Source of the DNA: Ectopseudomonas chengduensis
GTDB lineage: Bacteria > Pseudomonadota > Gammaproteobacteria > Pseudomonadales > Pseudomonadaceae
Direction: 5' to 3'
NCBI RefSeq assembly: GCF_900102635.1
Contig: NZ_FMZQ01000007.1
Location: forward strand, 1-64,000
Length of the DNA stretch: 64,000 nt
Below the pieces are notes generated by a model. That model searched no databases, had not been told where the DNA came from, and saw only the letters and a program-made list of their open reading frames with translations. Below, in pieces: positions 8,132 to 16,700 of this stretch; positions within the stretch are counted from its first letter, which is position 1, and each line of letters starts with the position of its first letter. The position numbers and the translations under genes are program-made.

Positions 8132-8734
8132 TTACGGAACTTCTTCGACGGTAACGGTGTGGAAACCGTTGGAAGCCGCTGTATAACGTAGCGGGCCGCT
8201 GCTCACAGCAGTCGATGCGACAAAGTTGTTGATCCCAGCTCGCTTGGCCAGCTCGGCTACTGTTTCGCTGGGAACGTTGGTGTATTGCAAGCAGAGTTTC
8301 CCGGTCGCGCAGGTAACAAAGCTGACGGTGTAATCCAGCACCTGGTAAACGCCAGGGGTGCTACCACTTGCACGGGTAACCACTCGGAAGTCGCCTTCCA
8401 TTGGGCGCATATTGATCTGCTCGAAACGGGTACGGTACGTGGTGTTCACGGCGCTGCTGCCGACCATCAGAACGTCCATCATGGTCATGCCCGAGGCGAG
8501 TACCGGGTTGCCGATAGCGCTGAGCCCAGTGCCCATTTGGACGTGCATGTAGCCAACACCCTTGGCGAGTTGTTTTGAAGCGCCGTTGATTGCCAGTGCA
8601 TTCGCACCGTCGCTGCTGCCCCGGAATGCGTTGACACCGATAACGATGAGCACACCGACCACTGCGATGACGATCATCAGTTCAATGAGGGTGAAACCAC
8701 CCTGCCCGTGTCTTTTTGGTTGAAGCTTTTTCAT
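8132..8734 (-). CDS. pilS: Major type IVb prepilin (PilS-like)
   Basis: A 200-residue prepilin with a leader of 13 residues, MKKLQPKRHGQGG, and the cleavage site G13-F14 in GGFTLIELMIVIAVVGVL, including the conserved Glu at mature position 5. The hydrophobic helix ends in VNAFRGSSDGANAL, followed by a globular domain. Two cysteines in the C-terminal half (VTCATGKLCLQ) would form a short disulphide loop. A strong site (AGGAG) precedes the ATG at 8734. It is followed by a degenerate copy of the same kind of gene upstream in the operon. Its prepilin peptidase (PilU in R64) is not in this window. Confidence 0.88.
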   Translation of the reverse strand: MKKLQPKRHGQGGFTLIELMIVIAVVGVLIVIGVNAFRGSSDGANALAINGASKQLAKGVGYMHVQMGTGLSAIGNPVLASGMTMMDVLMVGSSAVNTTYRTRFEQINMRPMEGDFRVVTRASGSTPGVYQVLDYTVSFVTCATGKLCLQYTNVPSETVAELAKRAGINNFVASTAVSSGPLRYTAASNGFHTVTVEEVP

Positions 8735-8766
8735 GGTTACTCCTGCGGGTTATGGCTTTAAAGTGA

Positions 8767-8937
8767 TCACATCTTCGGTAGCGTTAACGCCCGTACGGGC
8801 GCAGTTTCAGCACGCACAGCATCACTGGTGCGAGTTTCTTGTGACGGCATGAGAACACCGGCAATGGCGATGACGACCATCAAGTCAATGACGGTGAAAG
8901 ACCACCGACGTTGATTTTTAGCGGGCAGCTTTTGCAT
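8767..8937 (-). pseudogene. Truncated, degenerate prepilin gene
   Basis: The reading frame from the ATG at 8937 gives 56 residues and begins MQKLPAKNQRRWSFTVIDLM, closely parallel to the neighbouring pilin leader MKKLQPKRHGQGGFTLIELM. The Gly before the cleavage site is Ser, Leu-Ile-Glu is Val-Ile-Asp, and the chain stops after about 40 mature residues, with no globular domain. An AGGAG ribosome site remains. It looks like the remnant of a tandem pilin duplication. A functional short peptide cannot be excluded because the frame is open and has a good ribosome site. Confidence 0.6.
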
Positions 8938-8957
8938 GGATGCTCCTGGGTACTCGC

Positions 8958-10010
8958 TTAGAAGGTGATAACGACATCGTTTGCGAGAACGCCAGTTGGT
9001 GCTGCCCCGAGCGATACGCTCCGGTTGATCCGCAGAGCCGCGTAGTGCGGCGCAGTGTTTGCGGTACTTGTTCCGGAAGCTGTTGGCTCGTAATCCTGGC
9101 AATACTCAATAGCGCCCCCCCAAGCGGTTACGCCAAACTCGGAGGGGTCCAATCCGATCTGAGCCAGCACATTGACGTTGGCATCGCTGAGGCGATACCA
9201 GCCGTTATGGCAACCCATATTTACAACCGGATTTCGCCCTACGTAGCTCGGAGCCCCAGCATTGTTTGGGAGCGGGAAAAAGTTATTTGTGGAATTCGCA
9301 GCAGCCAGCCGCAGCCTGGTGTAGAACTCACTCGCGAGCTTGTCCGCGAGCCTGTTCAAGCGACCTGTTGTCTGTCGGAGCATTGCTTTCTGCTCTGGCA
9401 ATGTACTGAATACGATACCGCCGTAGTCTTCACCGGCAGGAGCCCAGGTTGTAACGTTTGCAGCAGTCATAGTCGGTGAGTCGCCAGGGATTGCCGTATT
9501 GCAAGCCCCTGACAACGGGCATTTTGTTTGCACAAGAGCCCCAACGTCATATGTCAGCGTGACGTTTGTTCCTGTCGAGAAATAGAACGGAATGGCCTGT
9601 GTCAAACCTGACACCCGCTGATACACGCGGACATTCTGGACGGCAGAGTTGTCGTCATTGATGGCATTAACAGGAACCCCGGTATTTCGGAGTTCCATTG
9701 AAAGTGCCTGACCGGCAGCACTGGTATCGCCAGAGTTGTAGATTGTCGACTTGTAGCTTCCACCAGTGTACGGAGCCGGCAACCTCCCACCGTTGCTGGT
9801 TCGCGCGTAGTTCATGATCCCGCCCGCGATCTTCTGCATGTTGAGCGTATGCTCGTCGCGCTTAGCCAACTCCCTGTACTGGAATCCCATGCTGATAAAG
9901 GGCGTGATGGCGACAATTAGCACGCCAAAGACGGCAACAGCGATCAGCAGCTCAATCAGAGTGAATCCTCGGGAACTGTGCTTTTCCAGAGTGCCTACTC
10001 GCATGACCAT
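8958..10010 (-). CDS. Large prepilin-like protein with N-methylation motif
   Basis: A 350-residue protein whose N-terminus carries a prepilin peptidase site, SSRGFTLIELLIAVAVFG (cleavage G15-F16, Glu at +5). The globular part is much longer than that of a major pilin, has cysteine pairs (TKCPLSGACN; GCHNGW; EYCQDY) and is Asn/Ser-rich. The size and domain structure resemble PilV-type minor pilins that sit at the tip, although its position near the operon start is not that of R64 pilV. It is followed closely by the degenerate pilin and the major pilin, so the three prepilin genes are together. Confidence 0.75.
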   Translation of the reverse strand: MVMRVGTLEKHSSRGFTLIELLIAVAVFGVLIVAITPFISMGFQYRELAKRDEHTLNMQKIAGGIMNYARTSNGGRLPAPYTGGSYKSTIYNSGDTSAAGQALSMELRNTGVPVNAINDDNSAVQNVRVYQRVSGLTQAIPFYFSTGTNVTLTYDVGALVQTKCPLSGACNTAIPGDSPTMTAANVTTWAPAGEDYGGIVFSTLPEQKAMLRQTTGRLNRLADKLASEFYTRLRLAAANSTNNFFPLPNNAGAPSYVGRNPVVNMGCHNGWYRLSDANVNVLAQIGLDPSEFGVTAWGGAIEYCQDYEPTASGTSTANTAPHYAALRINRSVSLGAAPTGVLANDVVITF

Positions 10011-10014
10011 TCCC

Positions 10015-11859
10015 TCACTTGTTCACTTTGAGGGTCAGAGCGAGGTAGTAGGTGGAAACAGAGTCTTTGTGCTGTTTCCGGCCCATCGCGCCAGACAACC
10101 AATTGCCTTCGGCGTTGTAGCCCGGCAGACCCGAGCCTGTGCTCTCGCTGGACTCGTTCACCTGGCCACCCAGGATGATCATATCCCCGTCTTTCATCAG
10201 CACTTCGCCGCTGTAGTTCGAGTCACGAATCTGTGGAATCTCGCTGGGGATAGCCTGCGTCTCTCCGTCGCCGGCAGTGATGTACTGGGTTGTCTGAAAA
10301 GTTCCAGTCTGAAGGGATTGACTGAAGGTAATCGGTGAGCGAACCATGCCCGTTGCATCGTCGTAATAAGGAACGATGCGAAGCAGCGTCCCAACTTTGA
10401 ACGGTATAAGCTGGTTGCTAGTACCTACCAGCGCGCCGCCCGTTGACCCAGAAGATGCGTTCTGCTGGACCTGGTTGTAGTATTGAGTGTCGTACTGAGC
10501 AAACTCGGACGGAACACCGTTGGTTGTCGCAAGCCTGGGTTTTTGCTTGATCGTGAAAGAGCCATTCGCCTCTAAGTAGGCGAGGAAAATCTGAGCGGGA
10601 TTTCCAACCAGTTTTTGCACCCCCAGGAAACTACCAGCGATGGCATCTCCACCAGGAGTGACAACGGGCGGAACGCCGGTCGACGGTGGAGAAACTGTTA
10701 CGCCGCCAAGTGCGTTGTTATTCACCACCATCCCAAACTCACCATTGGCGAAGCTCGCGAACGCCTGCAGATCGAGGCCTTCCGATTTCTCGCGAGTTGT
10801 GTTCACGAGGATGAGCATGCCCTCGTAAACCATCGTGACGGCGTTATCCGCTTTGACGTTGTTCAGGTAGTCTTCAATGTCGTTCATCACCCAATGAGGA
10901 GCCTGCACTGTTACGGCCCCTGTGCTGGGGTTCACTGAGAAATTGCCTAGCGTCTGCTCGCTGCACAGAGAACCTCCCCCCGCCTGCATAGCAGGCTGCG
11001 GCACAGCCGCCTGCTGCATGACCTGCATCTGCATGGCCGGCATTCCCACCATGCCGCCTGTCATTTCGGGCGGCATGGGCGGAAGAGTTGATGCGGTTGC
11101 AACAGGGGCCACATACGAGGGCACACACTGCTTGAGGAGAGCTGCCAGCTCGGTCTTCAGGTCTTCCCAGAAGTCCATATCGATACTGACTTCACCTTTA
11201 CCGGTATCAACACCAGTTTGAACGCCCCCGACGATACCGCCGGATTCGCCGCCACCTACGCCGGAGCTAGCGCCCCCCGAAGAACCTGAGCCGCCGTAGG
11301 AAGAACCCGACGTACCCACGTTCCCGCTAACGGAGCCACTGACGTACTTGGTTTTCTTCGGCCCGATCTTTATGTAGTAGGTACGCTGCTTATTGGGAAC
11401 GATTGCAATGAACCGGCCTTCATCATTGATGACGTAATCGAGCCCCATTGGTGCGAACAACAGGCGAAGCGCTGTCTCGCCATCTACGTTGCTGACGCCA
11501 AAGCCGTTGTATTGATAGCCTTCCAGCGGGAGGCTGGACATTACGTTGATACCTTTGGCGCGGAGCATCTGCGCCAAAGCCTGGGCACTGATGGAACTTT
11601 GCCCCTTTGGCATAGCGAGGTTTATTCGCTGATCTTTCAACCAACGATGTTTCTCACGCGCGACACGTTCACCTGCGCTAGGCATATCCGTAATACGAAT
11701 ACGCCCTTGCTGCTGGTCCTCCATACGCTTTTTCCAACTTTCCAACTCTTTACTGAGTTGGGACGGCTTGTCAGTCATTTGACCGACCGGAGTAGTGCAG
11801 CCCGCTACTGCAAAAATGAAGCTGGCGGCCAGACACGTTGTAAGGAGCTGACGACGCAT
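10015..11859 (-). CDS. pilN: PilN, outer-membrane secretin lipoprotein
   Basis: A 614-residue lipoprotein secretin. The signal peptide ends in a lipobox (FAVAGC, Cys at about residue 21). An N-terminal domain of about 130 residues leads to a Gly/Ser-rich loop (near residues 180-215) and a Met/Pro/Gln-rich insert (PPMPPEMTGGMVGMPAM). The C-terminal half is the secretin beta domain, with the family's PRLATTNGVPSEFA and the terminal VLMKDGDMIILGGQVNES segments. It forms the outer-membrane pore for the thin pilus. The ATG overlaps the stop of the pilL-like gene (ATGA), showing translational coupling. Gene order L-N-...-Q-R matches R64. Confidence 0.9.
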   Translation of the reverse strand: MRRQLLTTCLAASFIFAVAGCTTPVGQMTDKPSQLSKELESWKKRMEDQQQGRIRITDMPSAGERVAREKHRWLKDQRINLAMPKGQSSISAQALAQMLRAKGINVMSSLPLEGYQYNGFGVSNVDGETALRLLFAPMGLDYVINDEGRFIAIVPNKQRTYYIKIGPKKTKYVSGSVSGNVGTSGSSYGGSGSSGGASSGVGGGESGGIVGGVQTGVDTGKGEVSIDMDFWEDLKTELAALLKQCVPSYVAPVATASTLPPMPPEMTGGMVGMPAMQMQVMQQAAVPQPAMQAGGGSLCSEQTLGNFSVNPSTGAVTVQAPHWVMNDIEDYLNNVKADNAVTMVYEGMLILVNTTREKSEGLDLQAFASFANGEFGMVVNNNALGGVTVSPPSTGVPPVVTPGGDAIAGSFLGVQKLVGNPAQIFLAYLEANGSFTIKQKPRLATTNGVPSEFAQYDTQYYNQVQQNASSGSTGGALVGTSNQLIPFKVGTLLRIVPYYDDATGMVRSPITFSQSLQTGTFQTTQYITAGDGETQAIPSEIPQIRDSNYSGEVLMKDGDMIILGGQVNESSESTGSGLPGYNAEGNWLSGAMGRKQHKDSVSTYYLALTLKVNK

Positions 11860-12854
11860 CAGCGAGCCTCCTTCAGGACAGTAATTTTTCGGGTTGTTGT
11901 GTTCACTTCTGCTTCAACTGGGTGCAGCATCAACAGCTTGGTGATGGCCTCGGCAAAGTTCTTCCCGGCAATTGGGTAACCGGCCTTAATGCGGTAATCC
12001 ACATCATCCATTCGCCACTCTGGTGGGTTCCACCCGTTCTCCTTCGATAGCCTTATCAGGTTGTCGCTGAGATACCCGGCCTGGACGTTAAGTCTCGTTT
12101 CGGGCGGGAGCGCCGGTACAATCGGTTTAGGAGCAGCAGGCGAAGTAGCTTGTTTTGGTGGAGCCGAGGTCGCAGGACCAGTAGATGCCGTGATCGGCGC
12201 AGCATTGGGGGCCGGTAGAGTTACAGCTGAGCCGGATGCCTTTGCTGTTGAGTTGGAGATACCAGTGCTTGGCTTTGTAGCCGCTACAGGCGCGGCGACC
12301 TTTGGGGCTGGGCGCGGAGGTTCTTCGATGACCTTGATTCGTTTATTGCCCGCTACAACGGGGCGACCTTTCAGCATCTGGATGGTCCGCTGATACCAGT
12401 CCACATGAAACTGCAACCCTTCGCGTAGAGCGATGTCGCGGAGCACATCAGGCCAGCGCTTTCCACCGTTGAAAGTGATAACTGTGGGAACGTCCTTACC
12501 TGCAAGGTCTTTCGATTTATACACTTGCCAGCCGGCCGGGATGATCAGTGCCATCCCATCAGCGAAAGGCACTTCGTCACCAAACCCCTCAACTATCTCG
12601 GCGTTACCCGAACCCGTTTCGGTCAGCGGTGAATAAGCGAGATCGACCAGCAGTTCAGAATTGACATAACGCTGCTGCTTAGGTGCCATAGCGGCGTCGG
12701 GCTGCCTGAAAGGTGCAAGACCACGATCTTCATAAGGTGTATGCCGGCTCATCTGCCCCTGCTCTGTCGAAAGCATCGGGCTCCCCTCAATCGAGAAACC
12801 CGCGAAGCATGTGAGCGGAACAAAACAAGACAGCGCTATCCATAAACGCATCAC
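11859..12854 (-). CDS. pilL: PilL/TcpQ-like secreted pilus protein
   Basis: A 331-residue protein with a signal peptide (MMRLWIALSCFVPLTCFA). The first domain (residues 20-165) contains the segment TFNGGKRWPDVLRDIALREG, typical of TcpQ/PilL modules that partner with the secretin. A Pro/Ala/Thr/Lys linker (residues 175-245) connects to a second, similar small domain at the end (NVQAGYLSDNLIRLSKENGW and AGKNFAEAITKLLMLHPV). TcpQ-family proteins are needed for secretin localisation or stability. It overlaps the neighbouring genes at both ends by 1-4 bases. Confidence 0.7.
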   Translation of the reverse strand: MMRLWIALSCFVPLTCFAGFSIEGSPMLSTEQGQMSRHTPYEDRGLAPFRQPDAAMAPKQQRYVNSELLVDLAYSPLTETGSGNAEIVEGFGDEVPFADGMALIIPAGWQVYKSKDLAGKDVPTVITFNGGKRWPDVLRDIALREGLQFHVDWYQRTIQMLKGRPVVAGNKRIKVIEEPPRPAPKVAAPVAATKPSTGISNSTAKASGSAVTLPAPNAAPITASTGPATSAPPKQATSPAAPKPIVPALPPETRLNVQAGYLSDNLIRLSKENGWNPPEWRMDDVDYRIKAGYPIAGKNFAEAITKLLMLHPVEAEVNTTTRKITVLKEAR

Positions 12855-13108
12855 GACAACTCCCCTACAAGGAAGCGGTGAACCTCACGCTTGAACTCAG
12901 CGGTGTCATCACCCTTACTTACGAGTATCGCGAGCTGGTCTTGAACAAATGCACGTCTCAGTGCATTCCTGCACCACTCTTGCATTTTGAATGTGCTTTC
13001 CGCCTCGCTGTGCTCAAGAAAGCGGATCAGACGTGCGTCCAGATCGCTATCTAAGTCAGGTCGAGCGATCCTTAGCTGCCTCCGGAAGACGACTTCTTTC
13101 CTAGGCAT
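12851..13108 (-). CDS. Small protein of the pilus operon, unknown
   Basis: An 85-residue, charged, probably all-helical cytoplasmic protein without signal or membrane segment. It overlaps the next gene by 4 bases and shares one base with the end of the upstream DotD-like gene, so it is clearly a real member of the operon. Composition (many Arg, Glu, Asp and Leu) could suit a small regulator or chaperone, but no motif supports either. I do not recognise it. Confidence 0.55.
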   Translation of the reverse strand: MPRKEVVFRRQLRIARPDLDSDLDARLIRFLEHSEAESTFKMQEWCRNALRRAFVQDQLAILVSKGDDTAEFKREVHRFLVGELS

Positions 13109-13611
13109 CAGCGCACGCCTCCAGCTTCTTGATAACGAATAAAGATTTGACGAAGGCTTGTATTGACGGTGACGTCCGCCATCGCGCCTGCTTGATAGCC
13201 GGCGTCTGCGGCCCAGTAGATGGGCGGCCTGCGCTGCTCTGTGAAGGTCACCATCAAAGGCGTCGCCGGGCGCATCCCCAGGACAATTGGCTGCACCCAG
13301 CCAACTGCATCCGTGAGTGACTTGAGGAAAACTTCGAGTTCGCCATTGAAGCCACCTTCCAGCAGCAGTGGCTTACGCATCTCTTCGGGCACGCGCGCCA
13401 TATCGATGCGGTATTCCTCAGTCACTCGATTCCCTTTCCCACCCACACTTTGCGCTAGCGCGCTTTGTTCGGCGGCCCTCGCAATGCGCATGGCTGCCTC
13501 ATCAAGCGCACGTGCGGCAGGGTCCGCTCCATCAATGCCGGTCGCTTTCGGGGCTGCACTTTGACAGCCAGCGACAGCTAGGAAACAGACAAATAAAGCC
13601 ACCCGCTTCAT
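13108..13611 (-). CDS. dotD: DotD/TraH-like outer-membrane lipoprotein
   Basis: From the ATG at 13611 the protein has 167 residues and starts MKRVALFVCFLAVAGCQS, a lipoprotein signal with lipobox LAVAGC. A longer frame to 13713 exists but would bury this signal, so the internal start is preferred. The C-terminal 95 residues (KPLLLEGGFNGELEVFLKSL, PLMVTFTEQRRPPIYWAADA, and ending in a beta segment) match by eye the N0-secretin-like fold of Legionella DotD, which at 163 residues has the same length. DotD anchors the DotC-DotH outer-membrane ring of I-type conjugation systems. It is the first gene of the pilus operon, physically separated from the other dot/icm genes. Confidence 0.7.
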   Translation of the reverse strand: MKRVALFVCFLAVAGCQSAAPKATGIDGADPAARALDEAAMRIARAAEQSALAQSVGGKGNRVTEEYRIDMARVPEEMRKPLLLEGGFNGELEVFLKSLTDAVGWVQPIVLGMRPATPLMVTFTEQRRPPIYWAADAGYQAGAMADVTVNTSLRQIFIRYQEAGGVR

Positions 13612-13626
13612 CGATTGAGTACCCGA

Positions 13627-13649
13627 TATAATGATATTGACCGAATAGT
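13627..13649 (-). promoter_or_regulatory. Shared promoter-like element before the pilus operon
   Basis: On the minus strand the sequence is ACTATTCGGT, three bases (CAA), then TATCATTATA, ending 15 bases before the ATG at 13611. ACTATTCGGT is identical to the copy at 39991. A minus-35-like first half and a minus-10-like TATA second half are plausible, but a regulator site is equally possible. Confidence 0.55.
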
Positions 13650-13720
13650 ATCTGTTCCTTAATGTCGCAGTCAACGCTAGTCGCGTCGACGGAGACAGCG
13701 CGGCTGATTTCACGACCCGG

Positions 13721-13748
13721 AAGAAAAAGGCCCCGCATTAGCGGGGCC
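13721..13748 (-). terminator. Rho-independent terminator of the DarB-like operon
   Basis: GGCCCCGC at 13729-13736 pairs with GCGGGGCC at 13741-13748 around the loop ATTA. On the minus strand the stem is followed by CCTTTTTCTT. It ends transcription of the gene that stops at 13769 and shields the pilus promoter. Confidence 0.9.
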
Positions 13749-13768
13749 TTGTGTACATCACGGTCCAA

Positions 13769-16700
13769 TCACATCCTCTGGTTGAACCCTCGATATGGCG
13801 ATACTGAATCGTGCTCATCGCATTCAGCGATTACCTCCCGCTCAACGCTCTCGAACAGCGCGCCTGGTTCGCCAACTTCAAAGACCTCCATCTGGTCCTC
13901 CCTTGAAGCACGCAATCCAGCTCTGTGTTCGGCAAGCATGGCAAGGAATGGGTCCTCGGCTGGGATTGTGTCGTTGTCTTGCGCAGTAAAGTACATATCC
14001 AACTCACTCTTTTTGTCCCTGAGTTCTGCTAACTCGGCTTCGTGCGGCCAGACATCCTGGACCTCGGCTCCCATCATCACCTTAAGGTCTCGTTCAGCTT
14101 TTGCGATTACACCCTGGCAACGAGCAATGTGCTCGGCAGCGTTAAACCAACTACGCACGGACTTGCCCAGTACCGCTGCATTCTTCGAGGGCGCACACAC
14201 GTTGATTGGAAGCTTTTCGCCGCCGATGAAACCACGGAGCTGGGTCTCGTACTTCTCCGCCCAACCTCGCTCGAAAGTGAGCTTTACCTCAATCCCGCCA
14301 ACATGAACACCCAAGGATGCTTCCGTCTCTGACATGCGCATCATTTGCGCTTCAACCATCGGCAATCGAGAAAGAATGGCCTCGCCAATCTCAGTAGCAT
14401 AGAGCCAGGACGTGTCGCCATCTTGCAGCCCACTTACGCGGCCGGTAACTGTTGCGACCTTCACGGTCGAATGCGGAAGCGCCCTACGGGCTTCATCCCA
14501 CGTACCCAGCTCGATGTTGGCTCGCGCAATATCCTTCCTAATGGAGTTTTCGAAGTGCATGCGACTTGCCCTTTCTGCTAGCCAACTCTTGTACTTCCTC
14601 TCCAGCTTCTTCACCTGATCGTCTACTTCTACTTTCTCCCTGATTTTCGGATTTCCTGTGGTTACTGCGAGGACTTCTGCATAACCAAGGTCCATCACTT
14701 CGCTGACTTCGCGCCCCGCAGAAGTGGGATCGGACAATGCCTGATTGATGAAGTCACCCTTGCGCTTGTTCGTTTCCCACATGAAGAGGTCGAACGAATC
14801 TTTGGTGGTGTATCGGTAGTTGTAGACCTGATCGAAGTACAGGTTCCCTTGACGCTCGATGCGTCCACGGCGCTGCTCGATACCGGCTGGGTTCCAAGGA
14901 CAGTCAACATCGTGCATACCGATCAAACGCTCCTGGACGTTTGTTCCAACCCCCATCTTTTCTGTTGACCCCATGAAAATGCGAATCTCACCGGAGCGTA
15001 CTTTTGCAAACAGCGCTTCCTTTGCGTCGTCAGTTTTCGCATCGTGGGCGAAGCCGATCTCATTAGCGGGAATGCCCGCCTTCACCATCAGTTCTTTCAG
15101 TGCCTCGTACGCCACGAACGGCTTACCTTTGCCTGGTGTCCCGAGGTCCATAAATACCAACTGCGTCCCCCTGTGCTCTTGGCTTAGGTCGTAAAGGTAA
15201 CGTGCGTTCTGTGCTACCGCGCCGAGCTTAAGAGACGCTTCTTCCGGAAGATCGGCCGCGACAAGGCGCAGGTCGAGCGATGCTTTTCTGCCGGCAGTAG
15301 AGATTGCCAGCATGTTGTCCTGATCCGGACGTACAAGTCCTTTACGGACCTGGATGGCACGAATCGAAAGATGGGTCATGAATGCTTTTTGCCAGTCCGA
15401 TTGCTCCACCGACACCACTTCGGTGTTTACCTGTGGCACCGGAAGCTTCAAGTCCTCCTTCGTCCGCACATCGGCGAAGGTTCGGAATAACCTAAGCATT
15501 TCTGGAAGGTTTACGAACCGCGCAAATCGCTCATTGACTCTAAAGCCACCACCCTCGGGCAGCGCCTCAAGGTTCGAGACCACGCTCCCGAACCGATTGG
15601 CCCATTCATCGAAGTGGAAGATTCCGCTTTCTTCGAGCAAGTCCGGCCTCAAAATTTTGTTGTGGACGTAGAGTTCACACATAGAGTTGGCGACGGCCGT
15701 TCCCGTGAATGAGAACAGGCCAAATGACTTACCCCAGTGCTTACGGAAGTACTGAGAGATGCCATATAGGTTGAACGCCCTCGCTGAACCGCCGTTGGTC
15801 ACCCCCAGCACGTCCATATTGGAGTTCAGTTCAAGGTTCTTGTAGAGATGCGCCTCATCCACGTTCAGGCAGTCAATGCCAAGCATGTCTATCGATAGGT
15901 AACGGTCGCGTCGCTCGTCATCGTCCAATTGATCCATGAGGGCATCAACCTTGCTTTCCGCTGTCTTCAATTTCGCTGTCAGCTGCCTTTCTTGACGCTT
16001 GTTATCGCAGATATCTATCTGGTCGTTAATGATCCGGACCTGATCTTCAAGTTCTGCCAGAAGTATTTCCGCTGGAGGTCTGATCTGATTCAGCATGCTA
16101 TGGGTCATCACGATGATGTCCCAGTTGTTGTTCCTCGCTACGGCCAGGAAACGCTTTCGTGCCAAACCGCGCAGATCATCCTTTGTCACCATCAGCACCC
16201 TGGCAGATGGGTACATCTGCTTAGCTTCGCGTGCAATCTGCCCGAGCATGTGGTTGGGAACTGCGATGCAGGGTTTGGTAACCAGGCCAACCTGTTTAAG
16301 CTTCATCGCGATGGCTACCATCTCGAACGTTTTTCCCGCACCGACGGCATGAGCTGCCATCGCATTGCGCCCCATCAAAGCCATGGCCACCATGTCTTTT
16401 TGGTGCGCGCGAGGTTGCCATGTGGCAGCTAGGCCTGGGAACGTCAGCCTTGAACCATCAGGCCTTGGGATGACGTAGACATTGCAGTGGGTGTTATACA
16501 GATCGGTGTACTTGACGGCGCGATCTGGGTCGCTGGCAATCCACTCAAAGAACTTATTGGCAATTTCTTCTTGCTTCTCGCGTGAACGAACAGTCGCCTC
16601 TTCGTCCGTTACTGTCTTGTTCTTTCCGTCTTTGTAGGTATGCGTTGGCCTGCTGTTGTTGAGCAGCTTCTCCAGCAGCTCTTCGAAGCTCGCTTTTTCA

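Noticed and set aside
8940..9479. A 179-codon plus-strand frame over the large prepilin gene
   Set aside because: The minus frame has a prepilin motif and operon context; the plus frame has no start signal.
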